A stretch of DNA of 64,000 nt from Bacteroidetes bacterium UBA4416 (GTDB lineage Bacteria; Bacteroidota; Bacteroidia; B-17B0; Aurantibacillaceae). The stretch covers positions 129,701-193,700 of the forward strand of contig DGQK01000001.1 in NCBI GenBank assembly GCA_002390745.1, written 5' to 3'. Every line of letters starts with the position of its first letter. The stretch's first letter is position 1. The notes beneath the pieces were generated by a model that was given only the letters and a program-made list of their open reading frames with translations, was not told the origin of the DNA and ran no database searches. The position numbers and the translations under genes were made by a program. Of the stretch, positions 34,703-44,078 are shown in pieces.

Positions 34703-35416
34703 ATGAAAGCACTTTACTTAGCTCTTCTTCTAGGAATTACAGGCTTTATCAAAGCCCAGGATATCGGAAAGATCGTGATCCGCAATGCCAACATCAATAA
34801 CCCCAGATTTATTGTATCGCTCAATGGCATCCGTCAGAACAACCTGTATACGAACGATATCAGCTTCGATTTCCTCGATGAATACAATTACCGCGTCAGG
34901 ATCCTGCAAATGGGTGTAAACGGCACACTCAACTTCAACATTACCAACACTCCCAATTACGTTTCCGTATACGCCCTCAACAAAGATGCTTATGGTAACT
35001 ATGCCCTTATTCTTGAAAGCAAAACCCTGCTGGCCAACGAACCGCCGCCACTGAACCCAAATCCGGGTTTGCCTTCTCACCCCAGCCAGCCTCTGCCGCT
35101 TGATCCTCCGGTAGTGATCAACAACAACCGCATCAACCCGCAGGAGTTTAGCGGCATGTGCGACGCCATTAAAAAAGAGAGCTTCGAGTCTACCAAAATG
35201 GAACTCGCAAAAAATTTCTTCGGCAACCGCGAGCTGGCTTCCGCGCAAGTGCTCCAGGTAGCGAAACTATTTACAATGGAAAGCAACCGCCTCGAATTTT
35301 CGAAGTACGCTTACTCCCGCACGTACGATAAAAAGAATTACTACAAGGTGTACGATGCCTTTACATTCAGCAGCTCCAAGAAGGATCTGGCAGATTACAC
35401 CAAAAAGAATCCCTGA
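34703..35416 (+). CDS. Secreted DUF4476-domain protein
   Basis: The 237-residue protein has a signal peptide (ending GFIKAQ), an N-terminal beta-rich region (about 20-110; RFIVSLNGIRQNN, YNYRVRILQMG), a proline- and asparagine-rich linker (about 114-147), and a C-terminal DUF4476 domain (about 148-235; MCDAIKKESFESTKMELAKN and YKVYDAFTFSSSKKDLADY). DUF4476 proteins are common in Bacteroidota and have no known activity. A structured leader precedes it. It converges on the helicase-like gene with 36 bases between them. Confidence 0.85.
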   Translation: MKALYLALLLGITGFIKAQDIGKIVIRNANINNPRFIVSLNGIRQNNLYTNDISFDFLDEYNYRVRILQMGVNGTLNFNITNTPNYVSVYALNKDAYGNYALILESKTLLANEPPPLNPNPGLPSHPSQPLPLDPPVVINNNRINPQEFSGMCDAIKKESFESTKMELAKNFFGNRELASAQVLQVAKLFTMESNRLEFSKYAYSRTYDKKNYYKVYDAFTFSSSKKDLADYTKKNP

Positions 35417-35452
35417 GGCAGGCCTGTGCGGCTCCTGCGCGCCGCGGCCTTC

Positions 35453-35469
35453 TCAGCCTTCAAGGCTGA
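35453..35469. repeat. Short palindrome at the stop codon of the helicase-like gene
   Basis: TCAGCCTT (35453-35460) and AAGGCTGA (35462-35469) are perfect arms around a single base. The element sits in a GC-rich gap between convergent genes and could help end transcription, though no T-run follows. Confidence 0.35.
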
Positions 35470-36073
35470 TCATCTGGGGCGCTACGATGAATTTCTCGAT
35501 CAGGCGTTCTACTTTAGCGCTGTAGTCTTTCGTAAACACAAGGTGCTGGCATTTCGGCAAGCTGAGCGCCAAGCGGTCGATCTGGCCCTGGTTGGCATTT
35601 TTGATCATCAGTTCCGCATCGTCGAGTGCAAACAACTTTATTTTGTTGATGTTGAGATTCTTTTTGAAATAGAGCTCGAGGATGCGTGTCGGTGTTCCGA
35701 TCACCACATCTGAGCCGAAGTAGATCGACTCTGCCAGCTTATCGATCTTTTCTCCCTCGTGTGCTGCATGCACCCGCAAGTCGGTATAACTTCCCAAAAG
35801 CGTAAACTGCTCTTTCATGGCGATAGCCGCGTCCTTGTCGGCAACGATGATGAGCGCCCTGGGGGCATCTTCAAAAGAAGCCTGCAATTTGTGCAGGGTG
35901 CTGATCACAATCGTACTGCTTCTCCCCGAGCCCATAGGCGCCTCCACAATCACATCCGCCCCGCTGTTGATCTTCCGGATAGCGGCAGCCTGTAGTTCCA
36001 GGGGCTCTTCAAAATGATTTTCCAGCAAAGACTTCGCCAGGTTCTTGTTCAGTTTTTCGGTAAAGAGATTCAT
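35453..36073 (-). CDS. Single-domain, degenerate DEAD-box helicase-like protein
   Basis: The 206-residue product matches only the first RecA-like domain of DEAD-box helicases: Q-motif-like PLELQAAAI (about 27-35), motif I APMGSGRS, motif Ia region RALIIVADKDAA, GTPTRILEL, and motif II as DDAE. The Walker A lysine is replaced by Arg and the DEAD box is altered; the second RecA domain is absent. The frame is intact and lies one base behind mltG at the end of the aspS-TSUP-mltG transcript. A palindrome TCAGCCTT-C-AAGGCTGA overlaps its stop codon. It may bind RNA or ATP without helicase activity. Confidence 0.8.
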   Translation of the reverse strand: MNLFTEKLNKNLAKSLLENHFEEPLELQAAAIRKINSGADVIVEAPMGSGRSSTIVISTLHKLQASFEDAPRALIIVADKDAAIAMKEQFTLLGSYTDLRVHAAHEGEKIDKLAESIYFGSDVVIGTPTRILELYFKKNLNINKIKLFALDDAELMIKNANQGQIDRLALSLPKCQHLVFTKDYSAKVERLIEKFIVAPQMISLEG

Positions 36074-36074
36074 G

Positions 36075-37124
36075 CTAGCGTTTGATTCCTTTTTGATTTA
36101 AGGCATTCTGGTATTCTTTGGCATTCTTCTGATGCTCCGAATAATCGCTGGTGAAGGTGGAGTAGCCGCTGAAATCGCATTTGGCACAGAAGAAAATATA
36201 ATTGTGTTTCGTGTAATTCAGAACAGCGTCGATTGCCGCAGTTGTTACCAGGCAGATCGGGCCCGGAGGCAGGCCCTTGTACATGTAAGTATTGTATGGC
36301 GAATCGATGTCTTTATCCGAAGACAGCACCCGCTGCACGTCAAACGACTGGTTGGCAAACACAATGGTAGGATCGGCCTGCAGCTTCATATCTTTTTTGA
36401 GGCGGTTGATGTACACTCCCGCAATTTTCTGCTGCTCGCTTTTGATTGTGCTCTCGCTTTGAACAATAGACGCCAGCGTAATCACTTCCGGAACCGAGTA
36501 GCCAATCGCTTTGGCTTTGTTCCTGCGCTCTTTCGTCCACACCTCGTCATAGCTTTTTTTCACCATCTCAAAGAAATCATCGATGTGGGTCGTCCAGTTT
36601 ACCTCATAGGTTTCCGGCACGATCAGGCACATGAAATTTTCAGAGTTCAGCCCGTATTTCTCTCCCAACACTTCCTCATTGGAGCAGTACTCCTCCAGGT
36701 CGCCAAGATCTATTTCGAGCTTTTCTGCTACATAGGCCATGAACTGTTCTTTGGTGCGTATCTGCGAATTAAAGAATAGCTTTACTTTTTCCTGCTTGCC
36801 GTTAATGATCATTTTGACGATAGAGCGGTTGCTCATATCCGCACCGATCCTGTATTTCCCCGGAGTGATGTTTTCAGGAAGGTCCATCTCTTTCGCCATC
36901 CATTCAAAGCTCTCATGGTCGTCGATGATATTCTGCGAGTAGAGCTCATCGAGCACGTCTTCGAACCTGGCGCCCGTAGGAATGTAGATATAGGTAAACT
37001 TTTTACCATTCAGGTGCACATTGCTTTTGAATACATTCCTGTAAGCCCAGTAGCCGCCTGCTCCCAGCCCTATCATGAGCACAAATAAAATGATCTTACC
37101 GTATTTTCCTTTGCCCTTTGCCAT
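36075..37124 (-). CDS. mltG: Endolytic murein transglycosylase
   Basis: The start is ATG 37124, overlapping the stop of the TSUP gene (TAATG), although an open frame continues 74 codons upstream inside that gene. The 349-residue protein has a basic N-terminus, one transmembrane helix (IILFVLMIGLGAGGYWAY), a LysM-like region (about 45-110) and the YceG/MltG catalytic domain with the glutamate in LASIVQSE and QKIAGVYINRLKKDMKLQAD. It cleaves nascent glycan strands at the inner membrane and helps set their length. Its length and motifs match the family. Confidence 0.93.
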   Translation of the reverse strand: MAKGKGKYGKIILFVLMIGLGAGGYWAYRNVFKSNVHLNGKKFTYIYIPTGARFEDVLDELYSQNIIDDHESFEWMAKEMDLPENITPGKYRIGADMSNRSIVKMIINGKQEKVKLFFNSQIRTKEQFMAYVAEKLEIDLGDLEEYCSNEEVLGEKYGLNSENFMCLIVPETYEVNWTTHIDDFFEMVKKSYDEVWTKERRNKAKAIGYSVPEVITLASIVQSESTIKSEQQKIAGVYINRLKKDMKLQADPTIVFANQSFDVQRVLSSDKDIDSPYNTYMYKGLPPGPICLVTTAAIDAVLNYTKHNYIFFCAKCDFSGYSTFTSDYSEHQKNAKEYQNALNQKGIKR

Positions 37125-37930
37125 TATAATACCAGCTCTTTTACCAATACAAATACGCCCACTACCAGTGTAAACCAGCCGAAAGCAGGGCGAAGCTTTT
37201 GAGACGACACCTTGCTGGAAAGCAGGCTGCCGATGAGGATACCTGCTGCACAGATCGCAGAGATCGTAAACAGGAATGGCCAATCGATCTGCTGGCTGCC
37301 GATGTTTCCGGTAAAGCCGATCAGTGAGTTGAGTGCAATGATGCATAACGAGGTGCCTACAGCCTTCTTAAAGCTCAGGCGCAAAAAGAAAATGAGCACC
37401 GGAACAATGATAAAGCCGCCACCGGCTCCCACAAAGCCTGTGATGAAACCAACCGCTATGCCCAGGAAAATCACGAAAGGCACGCCCAACGGGCTTTTAG
37501 CAAACTCATCCCATTTCACTTCATTCACCCGGTTGTATTTTCTCTTTTTGATCATGCTGTATGAGGAGCACAAAATGAGGATAGCAAACATTACCATGAT
37601 GAGGATATGCTTGGAAACCGAAAGCCCTGCAATGGTCATTTCCTGCGGAATAGCAGGCATCACAAACTTCCGGACACAAAATACAGTTGTTAAAGAAGCG
37701 ATGGCAAACTGGATGATGGCTTCCGCGCTGATCTCTCCTTTGCGAAGATAGGCCAGTGCACCGATCAGGGACGTCAAGCCAACAATGAACAGGGAATAAC
37801 CGGTAGCTACATCTGCACTATAGCACATGATATACACCAGCACCGGAACACCGAGAATAGAACCGCCACCGCCAATGAGGCCAAGAATTAACCCGATGCA
37901 TAAAAATGCGATGAAGCCGACAATTTCCAT
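37124..37930 (-). CDS. TSUP/TauE-SafE family membrane transporter
   Basis: The 268-residue protein has about eight transmembrane helices in two homologous halves. The first opens with FIAFLCIGLILGLIGGGGSI, and the second with FLGIAVGFITGFVGAGGGFI, both carrying the glycine-rich TSUP signature. The family exports or takes up sulfite, sulfonates, or other sulfur-containing anions. It overlaps aspS (stop) and mltG (start) by one base each, so it is firmly part of the operon. The substrate cannot be told from sequence. Confidence 0.9.
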   Translation of the reverse strand: MEIVGFIAFLCIGLILGLIGGGGSILGVPVLVYIMCYSADVATGYSLFIVGLTSLIGALAYLRKGEISAEAIIQFAIASLTTVFCVRKFVMPAIPQEMTIAGLSVSKHILIMVMFAILILCSSYSMIKKRKYNRVNEVKWDEFAKSPLGVPFVIFLGIAVGFITGFVGAGGGFIIVPVLIFFLRLSFKKAVGTSLCIIALNSLIGFTGNIGSQQIDWPFLFTISAICAAGILIGSLLSSKVSSQKLRPAFGWFTLVVGVFVLVKELVL

Positions 37931-39711
37931 TAGCTGCCAGCCCCTGCTGTCGATAAAATAGAGAGTTCTTTCAATTGCTCGTCGCTGATCTCGCTCGGAC
38001 TGTCGATCATCACATCGCGCCCGGAATTGTTTTTCGGGAAGGCGATGAAATCACGAATACTGTCGCTGCCGCCGAACAGGGAACACAGCCTGTCGAAACC
38101 GAAAGCCAGGCCGCCATGCGGAGGCGCGCCAAACTCGAAAGCGTTCATTAAAAAGCCGAATTGCTTTTGTGCTTCTTCCTTGCTAAAGCCCAACAGGTCG
38201 AACATCTGCGCCTGCAATTCGCGGTCGTGGATCCGGATGCTGCCACCGCCAATCTCCACCCCGTTGATGACGAGGTCATAGGCATTGGCCCGCACGGCTC
38301 CCGGATCGCTTGCCAGCAAGTGGAAATCCGCCGGATTGGGCGAAGTAAAGGGGTGATGCTTGGCATGCCACCTGCCCGCAAGGGAAGCCAGCAGGTTAGG
38401 ATCACCATCGTTCCATTCCAGTAAAGGGAAATCGATCACCCACAAAGGGGAAAATACGTTCTTATCTCTCAGGCCCAGGCGCGCTCCCATTTCGAGGCGC
38501 AGCTCGCTCATCGCTTTGCGCGTTTTCTCTTCCGCTCCGGCCAGCACCAGGATCAGGTCGCCGGGTGCAGAGCCGCAAGCCTCCGCCCATTTCTTCAATT
38601 CTTCTTCAGAATAGAATTTATCGACGCTCGATTTGAGGGTACCGTCGGCATTATGACGGGCATAAACCAGGCCGGTAGCTGCAATCTGCGGGCGCTTTAC
38701 CCACTCCGTCAACTCATCCAGCTGTTTGCGGGTATATTCCGCGGCGCCTTTGGCACAAATGGCCACGACCAGCTCCGCTTCATCAAACACTTTAAAATTC
38801 TTTCCTTTCACGATGCCGTTCATCTCCACAAATTTCATTTCGAAACGCGTGTCGGGCTTATCGTTACCGTAAAATTTCATGGCATCCGCATACGTCATGT
38901 GCGGAACAGAAGGCATATCGATATGCTTAACTGTTTTAAATAAATGCCGCACCAGGCCTTCAAAGGTATCGAGAATATCCTGCTGCTCCACAAAGCTCAT
39001 TTCGCAATCGATCTGTGTGAACTCGGGTTGCCTGTCGGCACGAAGGTCCTCGTCCCTGAAACATTTGACGATCTGATAATAACGGTCGAAGCCTGCTACC
39101 ATCAGCAATTGCTTGAAGGTTTGCGGCGACTGCGGCAGGGCATAAAACTGCCCCTTGTTCATACGGCTTGGCACCACGAAATCGCGGGCACCTTCGGGCG
39201 TCGACTTAATGAGTACCGGTGTTTCCACTTCCAGGAAATTCAATTTGTCGAGGTAGTTGCGCGTTTCAATGGCCATGCGGTGACGCAGCTCGAGGTTTTT
39301 ACGCACCTCGTTGCGACGCAGATCGAGGTAACGGTATTTCATCCGCAGTTCATCGCCGCCATCGGTAGTGTCTTCAATGGTGAAAGGCGGTGTTTGCGAT
39401 GCATTCAGCACTTTCAGAGCTTTCACCCTGATTTCAATGTCGCCGGTAGGATTGTTTTTGTTTTTGCTTTCGCGTTCGATCACAATCCCGCTTGCCTGGA
39501 TCACAAACTCACGCCCGAGCGTTTTCACCGTGTTAAGAATATCTTCGGCAGAATCGGAATCAAAGGCGAGCTGTGTGATGCCATAACGGTCTCTCAGGTC
39601 GATAAAGGTAAGACCGCCGAGGTCTTTTACTTTTTGCACCCAGCCACTCAGGCTTACTTCTTTGTTAAGGTCTGATAATCGTAATTCTCCGCAGGTATGT
39701 GTCCGTAACAT
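37930..39711 (-). CDS. aspS: Aspartyl-tRNA synthetase
   Basis: The 593-residue protein has an N-terminal OB-fold anticodon-binding domain (about 1-105; LSGWVQKVKDLGGLTFIDLR), a class II catalytic core with motif 2 FRDEDLRADRQPEFTQID and motif 3 GGLAFGFDRLC, and the bacterial GAD insertion (about 290-420). It charges tRNA-Asp, or tRNA-Asp and tRNA-Asn if non-discriminating. It leads a four-gene operon with TSUP, mltG and the helicase-like gene. TAAATTTG at 39729-39736 could be the promoter. Length is typical of the bacterial form. Confidence 0.97.
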   Translation of the reverse strand: MLRTHTCGELRLSDLNKEVSLSGWVQKVKDLGGLTFIDLRDRYGITQLAFDSDSAEDILNTVKTLGREFVIQASGIVIERESKNKNNPTGDIEIRVKALKVLNASQTPPFTIEDTTDGGDELRMKYRYLDLRRNEVRKNLELRHRMAIETRNYLDKLNFLEVETPVLIKSTPEGARDFVVPSRMNKGQFYALPQSPQTFKQLLMVAGFDRYYQIVKCFRDEDLRADRQPEFTQIDCEMSFVEQQDILDTFEGLVRHLFKTVKHIDMPSVPHMTYADAMKFYGNDKPDTRFEMKFVEMNGIVKGKNFKVFDEAELVVAICAKGAAEYTRKQLDELTEWVKRPQIAATGLVYARHNADGTLKSSVDKFYSEEELKKWAEACGSAPGDLILVLAGAEEKTRKAMSELRLEMGARLGLRDKNVFSPLWVIDFPLLEWNDGDPNLLASLAGRWHAKHHPFTSPNPADFHLLASDPGAVRANAYDLVINGVEIGGGSIRIHDRELQAQMFDLLGFSKEEAQKQFGFLMNAFEFGAPPHGGLAFGFDRLCSLFGGSDSIRDFIAFPKNNSGRDVMIDSPSEISDEQLKELSILSTAGAGS

Positions 39712-39728
39712 AGTAAAAATTTAAAGGT

Positions 39729-39736
39729 CAAATTTA
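39729..39736 (-). promoter_or_regulatory. Putative -7 element (TAAATTTG) for the aspS operon
   Basis: The minus strand reads TAAATTTG, 17 bases before the aspS ATG, matching TAnnTTTG. No -33 TTTG at the expected distance. Confidence 0.4.
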
Positions 39737-39848
39737 CCTAAATTTCCGGACATATTTGGTTCGTTTTTCCAAAAGTAAAGCCGGTATACGTGCCGCAAAC
39801 CCTGGCGTGAAAAACATCCTACTAAGTGATTTATTCAAATTTTAGATC

Positions 39849-39881
39849 CGCCAAATCTGCCTCTTTTTATGAGATTTGGCG
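39849..39881. repeat. 10-bp inverted repeat downstream of the superoxide dismutase gene
   Basis: CGCCAAATCT (39849-39858) and AGATTTGGCG (39872-39881) form a perfect 10-bp stem with a 13-base loop, 28 bases after the sod stop codon. No T-run follows on the minus strand, so it is a possible Rho-independent-like stop or an mRNA-stabilising hairpin. Confidence 0.5.
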
Positions 39882-39908
39882 TAAATGAAATGAGCAATGT
39901 ATTTCCGC

Positions 39909-40652
<744 letters not shown>

Positions 40653-40658
40653 GATCTT

Positions 40659-41168
40659 TTAGAACTGAATTAATAACTGATTTTTTTCTACGGCTACGCC
40701 TTTATTGATCGCTATTTTTTTAATTACTCCGTCTGTCGGCGATTTCAGGATATTCTCCATTTTCATTGCTTCCAGCACGATCAGGGCATCTCCTTTTTTC
40801 ACTTCCTGTCCTTCGCTTACCAGGACATCCAGTACCATGCCAGGCATAGGCGCTTTGATGTCGTTCACCTTTTTAGAGGTGAGGTTATCCAGGCCAAGGC
40901 TATGAAGCAGATCATCGTATTTATCTTTGATGTCCAGCGTATAGCTGGTGTTATTTACCTTCACCACCAGTTTTTTCTCTTCCGGGATATGCTTTACCAG
41001 CTCCACCTCATAGGATCTGCCATCTTTGATGATGCTGTATACATCTTCCCGCACTTTCAGGATATCTGCCTCAAAAGGGGCATCGTTCAGGCTTCCGGTT
41101 ACTTTGGTTCCATCTGTTTTGGTGATGGCTGTTTTGTAAGCGTGTTGATTGGTTGTAAGTGTGTACAT
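40659..41168 (-). CDS. Biotin carboxyl carrier protein-like (biotin/lipoyl attachment)
   Basis: The 169-residue protein ends in a biotinyl domain (about 103-169: IKAPMPGMVLDVLVSEGQEV and LEAMKMEN with biotin acceptor K136). The N-terminal half is a small beta domain similar to the region before the biotin domain in acyl-CoA or pyruvate carboxylase alpha chains. It is a stand-alone subunit; carboxylase and transferase genes are not nearby. It probably serves a propionyl-CoA/methylmalonyl-CoA or pyruvate carboxylase encoded elsewhere. A TAAATTTG element sits four bases before its ATG. Confidence 0.88.
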   Translation of the reverse strand: MYTLTTNQHAYKTAITKTDGTKVTGSLNDAPFEADILKVREDVYSIIKDGRSYEVELVKHIPEEKKLVVKVNNTSYTLDIKDKYDDLLHSLGLDNLTSKKVNDIKAPMPGMVLDVLVSEGQEVKKGDALIVLEAMKMENILKSPTDGVIKKIAINKGVAVEKNQLLIQF

Positions 41169-41172
41169 ATCA

Positions 41173-41180
41173 CAAATTTA
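41173..41180 (-). promoter_or_regulatory. Putative -7 element (TAAATTTG) for the biotin carrier/SOD genes
   Basis: The minus strand reads TAAATTTG-TGAT-ATG, a full TAnnTTTG match with four bases to the start codon, suggesting a leaderless transcript. Confidence 0.45.
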
Positions 41181-41308
41181 ATCTTAATAATAGCAAAACT
41201 AAAATAAAAAGATGGCCTCAGGGATGATTTCACCTTTTTTTTGAGATTGTGCCTGCAAAAGCTGAGCACTGGTGATTCCGGGAGCCGCCATCACCGGGTA
41301 TAAAACAA

Positions 41309-41337
41309 AAAGTCCCCACGTGTACCGTGAGGACTTT
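41309..41337 (-). terminator. Rho-independent terminator of the 41359-42168 gene
   Basis: AAAGTCC (41309-41315) pairs with GGACTTT (41331-41337), extended by CACG/CGTG after one mismatch. The minus strand continues with TTGTTTTAT, giving a U-rich tail. It lies 21 bases after the stop codon of the gene. Confidence 0.8.
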
Positions 41338-41358
41338 CAAATCTTTATTCAGGGAAAC

Positions 41359-42168
41359 TTATTTCTTGATGAACTCGCCCATTTTATTGTCGTAGTTCAG
41401 GAAGTATCCGCCTTTGGCAAGGTTAGAGGCATCTACCGTAGAGCCGAATCCTCTTTTCACAACATTACCATACTGATCGTAAATTTCATAAAGGGTTTCT
41501 ACAGGCTTGTCGCTTGCGACAAAAGTAATGTCTTTGGATACTTTAACAGGGGCAAAGGTAACGTCCGGAGCATCAGACATGAAGTCAACAGGCTTGGATA
41601 AACGTGGCTGACCGCTGTAATCTGTCTGGCGTACACGAATCTGGTTTTTACCGGAGTGCGGAGTGATCTTGAATGTGTAGTTGTTGGTTCCGGGAGTTCC
41701 GACACCTTCTACTTCACCAACTTTCACCCATTTGTTCCAACGGAATTGCTCTACAGCGAATGCGAGTTTCCCGGTTTCAGATTTTGTGCTCCATTTTACA
41801 GTACCGTCTTTTTCTATCGTCATAGAAATAACTTCGAATGTGCTTTTTGGCTTTAAAACTTCGGGGTTAAGGACTTTAGGTTTGCAATCTTCTTTATGCT
41901 TGATCTTAATTTCTACTTTATCACCGATATTCAGTTTATGCGGTTTAAAATCAATCTCAAAAGCGCTTGAGTTGATTTCGTCTGTTGTGATATTTCCATT
42001 GATTAAAACCTCCGTTACACAGAAACCTACACCACCGGCACCAAACGGATTTTGTACATACAAACTTTTCCCCTGGTAATTTCCCTCTAGTATAATGACA
42101 CCCCCTTGCGAAAACCCTTTATTTATTAGGGTAATAGAAAGTATAAGTGATAAATAAATGTATTTCAT
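41359..42168 (-). CDS. Secreted protein with Bacteroidota-type beta-rich domains, unknown function
   Basis: From ATG 42168 (seven codons after an alternative frame start) the product has 269 residues: a signal peptide (MKYIYLSLILSITLINKGFS), then GGVIILEGNYQGKSLYVQNP and GFCVTEVLINGNITTDEINS, SAFEIDF, GDKVEIKIKHKEDC, and a fibronectin-like stretch (about 125-210). The C-terminal 80 residues (ITFVASDKPVETLYEIYDQY, GNVVKRGFG, YFLNYDNKMGEFIKK) resemble a sorting or adhesion module and are like a T9SS tail, without the usual PNP motif. Terminator at 41309-41337. No catalytic motif is seen. Confidence 0.75.
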   Translation of the reverse strand: MKYIYLSLILSITLINKGFSQGGVIILEGNYQGKSLYVQNPFGAGGVGFCVTEVLINGNITTDEINSSAFEIDFKPHKLNIGDKVEIKIKHKEDCKPKVLNPEVLKPKSTFEVISMTIEKDGTVKWSTKSETGKLAFAVEQFRWNKWVKVGEVEGVGTPGTNNYTFKITPHSGKNQIRVRQTDYSGQPRLSKPVDFMSDAPDVTFAPVKVSKDITFVASDKPVETLYEIYDQYGNVVKRGFGSTVDASNLAKGGYFLNYDNKMGEFIKK

Positions 42169-42306
42169 AGTATAATGTTGTTTTAGCACGTCTGCAAAAA
42201 GTCATGCAATATTAAAACGATATTTGAGAAAAACAAAATAAAATCGTTTTTTTTATTTAAAAAATGCAAATAAGCTGGCGATATAGCTAAATAGTCGATT
42301 ATTTAG

Positions 42307-42314
42307 TATATTTA
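42307..42314 (+). promoter_or_regulatory. Putative -7 element (TATATTTA) for the oligopeptide-binding gene
   Basis: TATATTTA lies 27 bases before the ATG at 42342 within a very AT-rich leader. The -33 element is unclear. Confidence 0.35.
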
Positions 42315-42341
42315 AACAGTTTTAACTTCTAATAATAGTTT

Positions 42342-44036
42342 ATGACTTTTAACATTTCTGCTTTCGTGATTGCGGGTTGTTTTTTTGCTCTCACCAGCTG
42401 TAAACATGAGGGTTCCGGGGCCGGTAAAAAACTTTCCGACAAAAACGGCGGTACATTTGCAATGGCTGAAAATTCTGAAGTAGGAACCTTATTCCCTCAT
42501 ACCCTGACTTCACAGGTCGAGGGCCTCATTACTTCCCAGATCCAGGAGCCGCTTGTGAGATTAAACCCTAAAACCCTGGAGGTAATTCCGGGCCTGGCTC
42601 AAAGCTGGGAAATTTCGGCCGACGGAAAAACCATCACCTTTCACCTCGTAAAAGGGGCTCATTTCCAAGATGATAAATGCTACAGCGGCGGCACAGGCCC
42701 TGAGATCACCAGCAAAGACGTGAAATACACCCTTGAGCTGCTCTCCACCGAGTCTGACATGAATTACCAGTTTGAAACCATCCTGAAAGACAGGCTGGCT
42801 GGTGCCAATGAATTTTACAATAAAAAAGCCAATTCCATATCAGGCATCAGGGTAATGGATGATTATACGTTTTCACTGGAATTGGTAAGCCCAAGCCTGA
42901 GCTTCCTGAAGCTCCTGGCCAACCCTGCTGCTTCTATTATGAATGAAACGGCGGTGAAAGCTTATGGCAAAGACCTGAAAACAGGGGCAGGCCCTTTCCG
43001 GTACGATGCCTCATCCACCAAAGAGAAGTTTGTGCTGACCCGCAACCCTAATTATTATGCGACCGACAGCAGCGGTTGCAGCCTGCCTTACCTCGATACG
43101 GTTGTGGTAAATATCCTTCCCATCGAGGATGGCCTCGCCTTGTTCGAGAACCAGAAGCTGGACCTGATCAACACCCTTCCTTCCATGAGGGTAAAAGAAA
43201 TTGTGGAGAAAAACATCAAGGACTTTGCCAGCAAACCGCCACGTTATATTCTTCAACGCGAACCGGAAATGATCAGCCAGTTCTATGTGTTCAATACCAA
43301 AACACCTCCTTTCGATAACCTCAAGGTACGCCAGGCGCTTAACTATGCCATCGACCGCGACAAGCTTGTGGACAATGTACTGAAGGGACAGGCCATCGGT
43401 TCTGCTGTGCATGGCATTACTCCCAATACGTTTGCAGGCTATAACATTAAAAACATCCAGGGCTATTCATTCGACCCGGAAAAAGCCCGCCAGCTGCTGG
43501 CTGAAGCCGGATACCCTAATGGCGCAGGCTTCCCGGAGATCAACGTGCTTGTGAACTCGGGCAATTCCCGCAACAGCTCTGTAGCGGTAGAACTCCAAAA
43601 GCAACTGAAGCAAAACCTGAACATCAACATCAATTTCGAATCACTGCCCAACACGCAGAAATATGATTTGCAGATGCATGGCAAAAGCTCTCTTTTCAGG
43701 GATGCCTGGGTGGCCGATTACCCAAGCCCTGAATCCTTCCTGAGCCTGTTCGTGGGAGAGGCTGTACCGGCCGATAACAACGCCCGGAGCTTTCCGAACA
43801 CATCGCGTTACCAGAACCTTTTGTACGATGATTATTTCAAAAAAGGACGCAATTCCAGCATCAAGGACAGCAGCTATGCCTACTTCATGCGTGCAGAACA
43901 GATCCTGGTGAACGATGCAGTCATCATCCCGCTTTGGTATGAGGGCTCTTACCGCCTGCTCACTTCTAAAATCAAGAACCTGAACCTGAACGGCATGCGT
44001 TATTACGATCTCAGCAAGGCTTACAAAGTAAATTAA
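42342..44036 (+). CDS. ABC-transporter peptide-binding lipoprotein (SBP_bac_5 family)
   Basis: The 564-residue protein has a lipoprotein signal (SAFVIAGCFFALTSC, Cys20) and a family 5 extracellular solute-binding domain (about 40-555): LVRLNPKTLEVIPGLAQSWE, ITFHLVKGAHFQDD, SKDVKYTLELL, NLKVRQALNYAIDRDKLVDN. It binds peptides or related ligands for an ABC importer. The permease and ATPase genes are not next to it, so it is either an orphan or works with a transporter elsewhere. It is followed by a J-protein gene after 42 bases that contain a GGCC-GAAA-GGCC hairpin. Confidence 0.92.
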   Translation: MTFNISAFVIAGCFFALTSCKHEGSGAGKKLSDKNGGTFAMAENSEVGTLFPHTLTSQVEGLITSQIQEPLVRLNPKTLEVIPGLAQSWEISADGKTITFHLVKGAHFQDDKCYSGGTGPEITSKDVKYTLELLSTESDMNYQFETILKDRLAGANEFYNKKANSISGIRVMDDYTFSLELVSPSLSFLKLLANPAASIMNETAVKAYGKDLKTGAGPFRYDASSTKEKFVLTRNPNYYATDSSGCSLPYLDTVVVNILPIEDGLALFENQKLDLINTLPSMRVKEIVEKNIKDFASKPPRYILQREPEMISQFYVFNTKTPPFDNLKVRQALNYAIDRDKLVDNVLKGQAIGSAVHGITPNTFAGYNIKNIQGYSFDPEKARQLLAEAGYPNGAGFPEINVLVNSGNSRNSSVAVELQKQLKQNLNININFESLPNTQKYDLQMHGKSSLFRDAWVADYPSPESFLSLFVGEAVPADNNARSFPNTSRYQNLLYDDYFKKGRNSSIKDSSYAYFMRAEQILVNDAVIIPLWYEGSYRLLTSKIKNLNLNGMRYYDLSKAYKVN

Positions 44037-44078
44037 ACACACGCTGCCTCTGGCCGAAAGGCCGGACGCTTCCCTTCC

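Noticed and set aside
37125..37346. 74-codon N-terminal extension of mltG
   Set aside because: It lies inside the TSUP gene and precedes the basic-plus-transmembrane start of MltG; ATG 37124 with TAATG overlap is the natural start.
44050..44065. GGCC-GAAA-GGCC tetraloop hairpin between the binding protein and J-protein genes
   Set aside because: Only four base pairs plus a loop and no T-run; too small to call a terminator.
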